This document shows, piece after piece, positions 34,874-44,410 of a stretch of 64,000 bases of DNA. The DNA lies in contig CM075942.1 of the NCBI GenBank assembly GCA_038030265.1, positions 45,350,751 through 45,414,750 on the forward strand, written 5' to 3'. Source of the DNA: Corythucha ciliata. Taxonomy: Eukaryota; Arthropoda; Insecta; Hemiptera; Tingidae. The stretch's first letter is position 1; each line of letters begins with the position of its first letter. The translations under genes were made by a program, and so were the position numbers. Below the pieces are notes generated by a model. It saw only the letters and a program-made list of their open reading frames with translations. It did no database searches and was not told where the DNA came from.

Positions 34874-35675
34874 GGTTTAAGACGTGAATTCAACTGAAAT
34901 GAAGTAATTACGAGCGTAAGAATAATTCAAGAGCAGTGTTTCATTTTACCAAAACCCAAAGTTAATAATTTAGAACTTTTTCCTGTTTAATTTTAATTAA
35001 CTCAACTGCACTTCTTTCGAAGTTCTTCCAGTATTGAACTTCTTCAACTTTATTACCCACTTTTCGTGTGAACAGGAAAAAGACATCAAGTTTAAATTTG
35101 ATGGGAGCACCCTTCGCTCTTCCCCTTCTCGATCACAAAAATCTCCTCCAAACTGGGATCAAACTGTTGTAAAAGCCGCCCCACCCAAACGGATTAAGTA
35201 ATTTATTGAGTAGTTTCTGGCGTGAGCCCCTCCCCCTCAGCCGTTTAAAAACGTGGATTGAAGAAAACACTGGCAAAAGTAAGAGAGAAAACCAAAATTA
35301 GTCACAGTGAGGCGAGTATAGGTGTCAAGTTGAAAGTCCTCGCGTTTTCCGCCGAGGGAATTCAATTCAAATACACCCCTCGGACCCCGCCAGTCGAATT
35401 GGAAATAAATTTAACGGTACGACGGGACATGATAAATTGATAGAGTGTGTGAGCCGGGGGAAAAAGGGGGAGCTGTGTAGTTTGACAGTTTTTCAGGCTT
35501 TGCAGTTTTCTTCTTCCCGGACGAAGGAGATATTACTGAGTTTTAGCACTCACCCGTTAAATCCTTCAGAAACTTTATTTTTAAATTTCAACCAATCAGA
35601 TGTTTCGTAACCAAGCAACGACGGATTTATCGTTTGCGTTAGCTTTAGCGGTGGTGTTGCTAAAAGTAATCTGTT
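32965..35675. other. Upstream Ddr intron, mostly unrecognised
   Basis: It holds an A-run of 46 at 34825-34870, flanked by a duplicated actcggtt (a possible poly-A tail with short target duplication), and a weak minisatellite at 34040-34160. No exon could be assigned. Confidence 0.4.
34825..34870. repeat. Poly-A tract (46)
   Basis: Forty-six consecutive A bases lie between aacactcggtt and ctcggtttaag. The direct repeat ctcggtt on both sides could be a target-site duplication of a poly-A-tailed retroposed fragment. Confidence 0.85.
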
Positions 35676-35821
35676 AGAGAGATTTTGCAACCAGTCCCGT
35701 AAGCGCTAAAGTTAATTTTCGTGTACACGTTGCTAGGGTAATAAACATTTCGTTGGTTGAAATGTGCATAGCGTTAACGTTAGCGTTAGCGTTAGCGTTA
35801 GCGGCTGTATGCAAAATCTCT
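35676..35821. repeat. MITE with an internal GTTAGC hexamer run
   Basis: The ends agagattttgcaaccag and (inverted) agagattttgcatacag are mirrored. The interior contains five tandem copies of gcgtta (35771-35803) and ttttcgtgtacacgttgcta. A second copy lies in inverse orientation at 51184-51290. Confidence 0.65.
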
Positions 35822-36537
35822 CCATTGCTGATGTCCAGAATGAGAAGAGAGAACTTATTTTAAACTTCAATTAAATCTTTGAGACGAATAATGAATATCA
35901 AGTTACTAATTTTGTTTCAAGCAGTTCTCCATGTTTTGATCTTTTTAGTTTCTTTGTAATTTTAATTAATTTTGAATTCCACAGTTCCACGAAATATCCG
36001 ACTGTGCTTCCCTCCCATTCCCTTTGTTATTCCCATTTCTTAATTTTCTAAATTTAAAGCAAAGGATGTCGCATTTAGTTTGTTTTTCAACTTAATTTCA
36101 GTAATTAAAATCTATATCAAGTTTTGACCCCATTTTATTTACGATGGAACTTATGGAAAGTCTCATCTGAACTATCTTGCAATTCAGCAAACGTCTATAC
36201 ATATAATTCTTTCCCTCGAAGCTCTTAACACCCCTTGAGCCTTGAGGAACCGGAAGGTGGCCATTTTGCTCCACTGATTGACTTTCCAGCGAGCTAATTG
36301 TAGACTTGTATCCCAAGAAGAGGCCGAAGATGTTTTTTTATTAAAACTGCGGGGCCTATTCACCAAGTCTGTGTGGTAGTAAGTAATATAATCTTGTTCT
36401 GGTGATACTTTGTCACCCAGGTAGCCCCCCTCCTTTCCTTCAAGTTTTTTGGTGCTCTGAAACCTTCGAATTCACAAATTAGGTACGCAGGCGTAGTTGC
36501 CTACGTTGTCAGTCCATACCTTGTTGAGGAGTGTCCA

Positions 36538-36576
36538 AGACAAACCGGTTTCGCCTGTTCGGCATCTTCAGTGTCT
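36538..36576 (-). ncRNA. Hammerhead-ribozyme-like motif
   Basis: On the minus strand the order is AGACA, CTGAAGA, T, stem II GCC-(GAACA)-GGC, GAAA, CCGG, TT, TGTCT. AGACA pairs with TGTCT to give a 5-bp stem I. Stem II has the opposite base pairs to the copy at 892-920 (GGC/GCC), a compensatory change around an identical loop. CCGG is self-complementary, so stem III is too short alone but could pair between two molecules, as described for Penelope-like hammerheads. Predicted cleavage is after the TT at 36543. Confidence 0.6.
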
Positions 36577-36599
36577 GATTATCTACTAAAAACCGTCAG

Positions 36600-37200
36600 G
36601 CCCGCCTGAGATCCTGATTGCATCATTCATGCTTCAAGCTAGAACAGTCAGCCTCTGACTATAACATTCAGTTTCTGACTTTAACTGTCAGTTTCTGACT
36701 AGGACAGTCAGTGTATGGCTAAAAAAGCTACTTTCTGACCGTAAATGTGGGGCTAAATGTTTTATTATGTGAACAAGAAAATAAACAGGTGGGTCAGGGA
36801 TCATCTTATATTGGCAATAGTATAGGAGACTCAGTTTCCGACTGGAAAATCAAGTTTCTGACTACAACTGTCAGTTTCTGACCCGAACATTCAGTTTGTG
36901 ACTGAAATATTAAGTTTCTACTAATAAATGAATTCTATTAGCCAAAAATTCAGCTCTGGATCCAAGCATTTCTACCCGTATTTTCTTATTCACATCATAT
37001 GTTGACGGAGAAGGCGAGTGCGGAAATGCTCGGCTCCAGAGCGCAATTTTATGCAAATGGAAGTCGCTATAAACAGTTTCGGACTAAAACAGTCAGTTTC
37101 TGGCCAGAACAATCACTTCCTGACTAGGAAAGTCAGCTTCAGTCCGTCCTCTGGATGCACCCTGGGTAGAGTTTTCAGTTTTTGATAGAAAAATTCGGAA
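36600..37200. repeat. Decayed array, unit about 21 bp (gtcagtttctgactagaaca)
   Basis: Imperfect copies of cagtttctgactagaac or cagtttctgaccgtaact recur from 36640 to 36930 and 37070 to 37140. A degraded family F MITE relative (about 36960-37066, catatgttgacggagaaggc, gcaattttatgcaaatgga) is inserted between them. Confidence 0.65.
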
Positions 37201-37520
37201 TAGAAAATTATACTGACGGCTGAGGTCAGATGCCAGTTTTTGATGGGTTGTGAAGCTTTCTGTGCATTGACGATTTCCTTGCCCCGAGTTCGTGAATTAC
37301 TGTTTTTGCATGAGGACTACGCAACCAGTTTTCATGCTATAGTTGTAAGAATCTGGGTTTAACAGTGAATTAACCGTTTTTAAGGCTGAGTTACACGATG
37401 CAAATAAGCACACCATGTCGACTAGCGCCAACAGCTGCCGACTTCCAAGATCCTATTGGAATAAAGAAATATTTCAGTAGACGATAGTCACTTTCTATTT
37501 GGATAAATTAGTAAGTGTAG

Positions 37521-37660
37521 GGTGAATTTCACCACCGGGAGTTAAGTTGGAGCTTGGAGTTACCAAACTCTAACATTGTTTACATGAATTGTGACGATTT
37601 TTTTCCGTTAATTCTGAGTTAAAGTAACTCAAACCTTAACTCTCAGAGGTGAAATCCACC
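37521..37660. repeat. 140-bp foldback MITE
   Basis: The left arm ggtgaatttcaccaccggga plus gttaagttggagcttggagt is mirrored by the right arm, which read inverted is ggtggatttcacctctgaga followed by gttaaggtttgagttac. It lies directly upstream of the candidate plus-strand exons. Confidence 0.65.
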
Positions 37661-37703
37661 ATTAGGGTTTCTGCAGGAAAATTACTTTGTTTGTTTTGAA
37701 CAG

Positions 37704-38815
37704 TCAGGTCAAAGTCATATTGGGAAAGGACACGGCAGGTTACGATCGAGTTGGCATTGCATTTTTATCTATTCCTGGTTGCCCCGTTCATGTAAGTTTT
37801 ACATTGGAAACTTGTTGCAAATCGGTTTTTTTTTCAATAACTCAGTCTTGATGGCTTTGTAGGCATCAAAATTACGTAAAATGGAACTTAAGTGACTACG
37901 CTGGGGGATTACCGAAGGAAGGATCGCCGCTATCTAAAGAAAATGAAAATAAATCGGTGCCGGTCCTTCACGCGTGAGTATCCAGTCGCTCAACATTTGA
38001 CATCTTGTCATCAATAAAAATCGGGCAACTTATTTCAATTATAGTGTTCTTTCTAGTACAAAGATTCATTAGTGGCAATTCGACAGACGCCCGTCATTTC
38101 CCGACGATGTCGAGCTTGGGTAATGTAAATTACCTCGTTGACGTGGTGAGTGCATCCACACAAGAGGAATTTTGTGATTTGAAATCACTTGAACCGCAAC
38201 ACGCCGGCAGAAGTGGCTTAGTTAGTACTTCGGGAGTTCGGAATGCCGGAGACGAGGGCTTTGTGATGAGAAGAGTGAGTTTTCCGTTGTTATTCAAGAA
38301 AAAAGGCCACTTCACAATTTATTGTCGGTACGGTAATGTAAATGCGAATAGGTGACTATAGCCGGACCAGAGCAATCGTTTCATTTCAAACCCTTTCACG
38401 TAGCCATCCCGTCAATTTTGAACTGGCTTAACTTTTAACTAGCGCGTTAGGCTCGTTTCACATATCCGAGGTTTCAAGCGGCGCGGTTTTGGCTGACGCC
38501 TAGTGACCGCGTACACCTTTACACATGTGCGGCACATATTATTTGGTTCGATGAGAAAGCGGTATTCACGCGGGGGCCTCGTGAAACCGCGTACGTGTGA
38601 AACGAGCGTTGGGAAATGCTTAACGTAGAATTTCACGTGCCCCTTTTATAGCACTGAAGAAGATTACCTCACCCTGATGCTTGGAAAAGAATCTGAAGAA
38701 GGATACACGGTCCTTTCCAGCCCTCGAGTAGCACCCAACAAACGCGTAGTTCACCGGCATTTCGTCCTTTTCGGATCGGTCGAATAAACGCAATTTGTGT
38801 ATTGTACAATAAAAG
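37704..38815 (+). CDS. Candidate multi-exon host gene of unknown function
   Basis: Four open segments with splice-like borders follow one another. Exon A (37704-37791, acceptor tttgaacag, donor CAT|GTAAGT) can read ILGKDTAGYDRVGIAFLSIP. Exon B (37863-37973, acceptor gctttgtag, donor CACGC|GTGAGT) reads HQNYVKWNLSDYAGGLPKEG and on to SVPVLHA. Exon C (within 38005-38274, donor AGAAGA|GTGAGT) reads NSTDARHFPTMSSLGNVNYL then ASTQEEFCDLKSLEPQHAGR. Exon D (38652-38787, acceptor ccccttttatag) reads EEDYLTLMLGKESEEGYTVL and ends FVLFGSVE then TAA, with AATAAA at 38808-38813. The exon phases as I read them do not all agree, so borders or bases may be wrong, or the gene may be decaying. No family was recognised. 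If Ddr continues upstream, this gene is antisense within or beside it. Confidence 0.45.
38449..38607. repeat. MITE in the last intron of the candidate gene
   Basis: The ends aggctcgtttcacatatccg and (inverted) acgctcgtttcacacgtacg are mirrored. GTT is found on both sides, a possible 3-bp duplication. The termini resemble the 76-bp foldback at 5685-5760. Confidence 0.65.
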
Positions 38816-38818
38816 GGT

Positions 38819-39372
38819 TGATTATTGATTATGTGCGACCAAGAATTTTTTTGGATTTAGGGTTATGGAAATGTTGGTGTTTGAGGAATGAAGACTGCGT
38901 GATTGATGATTCACGGATTGTGTGGAGGACCACACGATACTTCCATGTTCCCGTTTTTGGCGTTCATCAATAATGCATAAAAAAAAAAAATAAATAAACA
39001 AGAAAACTTCCATGGCCGTATCAATTTTTTCAGTGCTCCGACGCTTCCGATTTCATGCTGGTTAAAGGGTAACATGGGCGTTCGAGTTTTATTTCATATT
39101 TTTCGACTAACGCGCCCATGTTACCCTTTAACCAGCATGAAATCGGAAGCGTCGGAGCACTGAAAAAATTGATACGGCCATGGAAGTTTTCTTGTTTATT
39201 TTTTTTTTTGTTTATGCATTATTGATGAACGCCAAAAACGGGAACATGGAAGTATCGTGTGGTCCTCCACACAATCCGTGAATCATCAATCACGCAGTCT
39301 TCATTCCTCAAACACCAACATTTCCATAACCCTAAATCCAAAAAATTCTTGGTCGCACATAATCAATAATCA
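38819..39372. repeat. Near-perfect 554-bp palindrome (arms about 260 bp, spacer about 32 bp)
   Basis: The left arm 38819-39080 begins tgattattgattatgtgcga and the right arm 39113-39372 ends with its exact complement. The only differences I saw are in an A-rich run (38979-38998 against 39198-39214). The spacer is ttcgagttttatttcatatt plus tttcgactaacg. No terminal motif or target duplication is evident. The left arm starts six bases after the poly-A signal of the candidate gene. It could be a recent inverted duplication or a sequencing/assembly foldback artefact. Confidence 0.85.
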
Positions 39373-39589
39373 GCCCTCAGCCCACATCGACTAATCTTCA
39401 ATTACCCACCCTTATCAATCAACGACTATAACCATCAATCGTCCCTCAATTTTCAATCCTCCTTCAATCATTCGTCTTCGTTCTTTCATACCAAAAAATC
39501 AAAAAATAGAAAACAGTCCATTTTCTCCAAGATGGGGACGAAGAGGGGGAGAAAGGCAGAAGAGCTCTTCCTTCGGATAAAAGAACGAG

Positions 39590-40200
39590 AAATCTTAACA
39601 AAATAGTTACAAAATTCCAGGAACAATTGTTTCGAAGTTAATACCGAAAAAATATTATTCCGCTACGGGGAGAACATGCCTGGGAAATGATTTACCTTCA
39701 AAACAAAGGTCATATTCGCGTTTGTCAAGCTAAGAAACAACTAGATTTAGATTACTATGTAAATCTGTGGCAAATAATTTTTGACGTAGTCACGCCAAAT
39801 CGATCTCCTCCCACAATTTTCTCTTAATCTCAGTTTTTTTTGGGTACAAATATTTGCAATTAAGATACAAAGGGGCTCTCGAAGCCCTTTTTTGCAATTT
39901 CGAACGTCATTTTTTGCTACTGGTCCTTTTGCGCTAAAAACGACGATTTTGGCCAAAAAAAAGTTGCATTTTTTCGGCAATATTGTGGTCAATTCGCAAG
40001 GAAATTTCACGAGGAATCCGAAAAAACTATCAAAAAAATTCTGGAATGACTTGTTCTGAAGTTATATCCAAAAACGACATTTCGGTACAGGGAGAACATG
40101 TCCGATAAATGATTTTTTCTCAAAACAAAGGTCAGATTTGCGCTTCTCATATTAAGAAATAGCCAGGTTTTCATTTTCATGCAATTTATCGAAAAAAAAG
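39590..40200. repeat. Two diverged tandem units of about 425 bp
   Basis: The block tcgaagttaataccgaaaaa with ggggagaacatgcctgggaa and caaaacaaaggtcatattcg recurs as gttatatccaaaaacgacat, agggagaacatgtccgataa and caaaacaaaggtcagatttg about 425 bases later. It is satellite-like and non-coding. Confidence 0.55.
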
Positions 40201-40890
40201 CTACAGACCGACGACATGCCAAAAACCACTTTTTTCAACTTTTTTGAGGTTGTACATTATGAATGTGATGTCAGCTCGGATTCGATTTTTTTCACGAACA
40301 CCACACTTCCATTCCCGTAGGGAACATGGAAGTAAAAGAACACGTTTTGATGATTCTCTAGTCAAAATTCATTTTCCAAGTGACATAGGAACAAGACTTC
40401 TTGGCCGAGCGATGTGGGGAATACACATTCTGTTCTGCCTCAGTGACTGAAAACCGGAAGAAACTATCACCGTCTGTGGATCAATTGCTCAGAATAGACC
40501 TAAATTTCAGCTCATAAAACCTAAAACAACTTTTGGAACGTTAAAATTAAGTAAATATAAATAAATCACTCAGTACTGTAATAAATTTGGGGTAACCAGG
40601 AAAGGTAATATAACCCAACTCTTATCTCGTGTCCGTTCCCGATGTTAGTCGCGTCGCTTTTGATAAGACACGGTCCTGAAGCATTTTGGGAAAATCGATC
40701 CCAATAGATGCCTCTGCAATTCTTACTTTATTCAATTACGAACAAGCTTTCATGAAAGGGCGTAGGTTTTTAACTTTTCCCTGAGGGGCTTCTGCTCTCA
40801 AATTTTGTTAAAAATTTGTAATTATCACTTTGTTTCATTATGTGTACAGTAGATGCGGTTTAAACACCTAGGAATACGAAATTGGACATG

Positions 40891-41036
40891 AGGTCCGTTT
40901 GTCGTCCGGAGCTGCACTATTAGCACTGAAAGTACTAACCTTTCATTATTTTTTCTCGTTATTTCACATGATAACCCGCGAGGTTGCAAAATTTCGTGCT
41001 GCTCGGAGTAGTCCGGGACGACAAACGAATAGACCT
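40891..41036. mobile_element. 146-bp MITE, tccgtttgtcgtccggagctgc family
   Basis: The left end aggtccgtttgtcgtccgga and the inverted right end aggtctattcgtttgtcgtc carry the same core. The interior cattattttttctcgttatt and cacatgataacccgcgaggt match the element at 47042-47191 closely. Confidence 0.75.
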
Positions 41037-41072
41037 ACTGTAAACTCGTCTCGGCCCTTGACCATTTTTATG

Positions 41073-41933
41073 CAGGATGTTCCGAATCAAGCACGGACTT
41101 AGTGGATGAAAGTAGACCTTATTTGCAAACGAAAATGCCAAATACATCATAGCCCGCAACTCAATTGTTTCTGAGATATGATTTTCCAAACGTTTTAAAA
41201 TGCATATATCTCTTTTCTTAGTCTAGTGCGACTTGTCGCTTCCAAACGAACATCTGGAAGGTGGGGCACTTCTTTTCATTAATGAGTCAAAGGCAAATGG
41301 CTTATACGGGGGCGGCAAACCAAGAATCGTACTTTTTTTTACATTTTTTGGAAAATCAATTAATTATGAAAATAAATTATTGTTTGATGCTTTGGGACGT
41401 TTTTTCATGGGTGATTGGTGGATTTTATTTTGAAAAATAAAACGTAGACACATCATAAAGAAAAATAAGGTACATTTCTGTTATTTAGGCCCTTATAACT
41501 TAAAATAATGATTAATCTCTTCAAAATCGCTTGTTTTGACCTGAAAAATTTGAACAAGTTTTGTGATTTGTTTTTAGACAAACGGGGACTGACTTTTTTT
41601 GAAAAAAAAAAAAAAATCCCCGATTTGCACGACTTAGAGCCGCATTTGAGGCCACATAAAATAGTTCATATCCACCGCAAATGGCTAATCCTGACAAGAA
41701 ATAGTGTGCTATTTCCGAATCCATCACCAAAAGTTGCAAAAATGCAAATTGAAAGCGATTTTCTCGCAGTTAGTTGAAAAAATTGATGTAAGTAAGCCAT
41801 GAAGAAGCGTTTGAAAAATCACATCTCGAAGGGTTTTGATTTACGGACCATGGTATAGGTAAGGTGTTTTCGGTCGCAAATGATGTCTATTTTCACCAAA
41901 TTTTTTTTGTCACACTTATTTCCTTCCACCCTG
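41073..41933. mobile_element. Long inverted-repeat element LIR3 (861 bp, diverged)
   Basis: The right end caccctg with TA, preceded by ttttgtcacacttatttcct, ggaccatggtataggt and caccaaaagttgcaaaaatg, is homologous to the right arm of LIR1. The left end caggatgttccgaatcaagc is a decayed version of the LIR1 terminus. The centre is shorter than in LIR1. Confidence 0.65.
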
Positions 41934-41983
41934 TATAATTACTATTTTTAATTTCAATTTTAGAGAAATGTGCTGCAGTAACT

Positions 41984-43043
41984 TAAAAAAAAATTCGCTC
42001 CGGCAGCTGGCGGTCGGAAAGAGTGCATTTCATTCCGTATACGGATACCCTAAGCCGCCCCAGAAGTAATAATTTTGATACCATAATTTGTTTAATTAAG
42101 CCGAACTTCTTCCTCTATTTTCACCACACTCTCTTCAAAAATGTCGAAAAGTTTCGGTAGTTTTCCAACGGCTTTGTTATATTAAATTTTTGTGCCGTAT
42201 TTTATTATACCTAAACGTATGAATTTAAGCGATTTTTTGAAATTTCATCCCCCATTTCACCCTCCCCCATCAAAGTTTTCGATAAATCTCAATGGACCCC
42301 AGGGCTTTCGTTATATTAAATTATTGAGTCGAATTTTAGAGCGCTAAGATGAACTAGTAAAGTTCAACGCTATTTTTACACTTCCACACCGGAAGGATCA
42401 CCCCCACCACCTTGACTTTTTCGAAAAATTAAAATGGGAATCAAAGGCTACTATAACATGGAGTATACGTACCGAACATAATGCTTCTAGAATCAACGCC
42501 AATGCGCGCTCCGCTAAATTGATTTCTTCGGGAGTTATCGTGCTAACAAGACCACACGTTTACTTCCACTCCGGGGGCAACACCCCCTCCCCTTCGACTT
42601 TTAAAAAAAAATAAAATGGGAATCAAAGGCTACTCTAACATGGAGTATACGTGCTGAATATGATGCTTCTAGAATCAACTGGTGATTTATAGTGATTTTT
42701 TTACCATTTCAACCCCTATTCCCCCCCCCCAACCTCAACCGATTTGCCCCAAATGCATTACCGACCGGGGTCTTATGACTACTGATTTTTGTGCCGAAGC
42801 GCGTTCCGCTAAATTGATTTCTTCGAGAGTTATCGTGCTAACAAGAAAACGGCCATAATATATAGTACATATACATATATATGTATATGTATATAAAGAA
42901 ATATATGGATATATAAATATGAATCCTGGAGACCACTGAATTCGTGTTCTAGAGGTTCTGAAACGTGAAAAAAACATGACATGACCCATGTTTGCCACCA
43001 TCACGACGAGACCAATAGTGCATTTTCAGAATGAAATGCACTA
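41984..43043. repeat. Repeat family C, uninterrupted copy, inverse orientation
   Basis: It runs from a poly-A and ttcgctccggcagctggcgg to gaatgaaatgcacta. It matches the other strand of 17688-17854 plus 19758-20460. It contains an internal duplication of about 170-230 bp (caaaggctactataacatgg at 42440 and caaaggctactctaacatgg at 42622). Non-coding; neither end carries a recognised TE signature apart from agtgcatttcattc. Confidence 0.75.
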
Positions 43044-43055
43044 AAAATATGTATT

Positions 43056-43233
43056 AGACCACGTTCATAAGTTGTGCATGTGCTAAGCGCCTGTGGAGTC
43101 TATGCAACCAAACCAATTTATTCCCTAGAAAAATAAAGCATTTTCATAGGTTTCACAGGCTCCACACTTCCACAGGCTGAAACTTCCACCGACGCACGTC
43201 AATGGGTTGACAGACAGTTTGTAAACGGGGCCT
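43056..43233. mobile_element. MITE family B, copy 2 (diverged, expanded)
   Basis: The ends agaccacgttcataagttgt and tttgtaaacggggcct are degraded family B termini, and aaaataaagcattttcatag is the shared interior. A segment of about 40 bases is extra relative to the 137-bp copies. Confidence 0.65.
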
Positions 43234-44273
43234 TATTACAACCAGGAAACTTAGACTTACTATACAAAAAATGTCATGTTCTGACAATAATATGTAGGTA
43301 ACTAGTTATTAAAATTCGTTCAAGATTCCTGAAATAAATAAAAAAACATTTAATTTGTTGCAAAGGTAGCCCCCCCCCCTTTATCGTTAACCACGGGTGT
43401 TCCGGTTTGATGGGTGTACTAACTCGTTACCCTAATCATCCTTACAACACGCAGTGCTACTTCAGTACTTCAACCTGGTGTGCTTTGCAGCACTGATCCT
43501 GCGTCTTTCACAGCATTTAGTTTTAATGTTATGATCGTATTGACGAAATGTTCGTTGAAACTGTAACGAAGGGACAAAAACACGATGAGAACAAGTAACG
43601 TCAGGAAGAAGAACGCCCAATTTTACAGCTTCTTTGGTGGTGGTGGGGGGAATCCTACTCTCCCACCCAGAAGAAGTAGCCTCAGTACGACCCTGATCTT
43701 CAAACTACATAATTTCTGCTCTGCAGTTCACAAAGGGCTAAAATAAAGGAACCATGTGAACTGAACTTGAATATATAAAGTAAAGAACGCAGTGCTATCT
43801 TGTGGGATCAAAAATGAGAACTTTTTTGAGACCGCTGATTTAGGGCGGGAGGGGGTGGAGTGGTGCAACTTGTAATCCATGTGACTTTGAGTCAGGTATT
43901 GGGGCTAAAGGGCTAAATTGACTGAATGCCGTTGGATGTCTACGTGACCCGGCTCACCAAGACCCGAGGAGTACCGCGAAAATGATACCGATCACTAAAA
44001 CCCCACAATTGTGCTAAATTTGAATGTAAATTTTAATTAGAAAAACAAATTTAAATCATTAGGCTCCCATAATCATTAGGTCCCCGGGAGGGACTCCCAG
44101 TACACCGCACCCCCTTAGATCCGTGCCTGTTGCTCCCTGCCCCACGACCGGCCATTGCGATTCGTGTTAAAAGATGAACCGCAGCACCATCATTACGTGA
44201 ATTTTAGGTGCTGCTGGGGATTGATGAAAATTCTAGAACCAAAAGGTACTACATATGTATTATGAAATGTTAT
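43234..44273. other. No gene recognised
   Basis: Short open frames only; a c-run lies at 43371 and a g-run near 43640. Confidence 0.35.
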
Positions 44274-44410
44274 AGGCTCGTTCACAAGCTCTATGTTTGT
44301 GTTGCGTGGTGTCTATGTAACCTATCAAAATGCCTCGCTTTTCGAGGGAATAAATTTGTTTGGTTGCTTTAACTCCACAGAACGTAAACATAGGGCTTGT
44401 GAATTGGCCT
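44274..44410. mobile_element. 137-bp MITE family B, copy 3 (TAT target duplication)
   Basis: Aggctcgttcacaagctcta and the inverted end aggccaattcacaagcccta are mirrored. TAT is on both sides (44271-44273 and 44411-44413). The length of 137 bp is identical to copies 1, 4 and 5. Confidence 0.82.

Noticed and set aside
35771..35803. GTTAGC hexamer run as a telomere-like repeat
   Set aside because: Only five units, inside a MITE; arthropod telomeric repeat is usually TTAGG, and no array follows.
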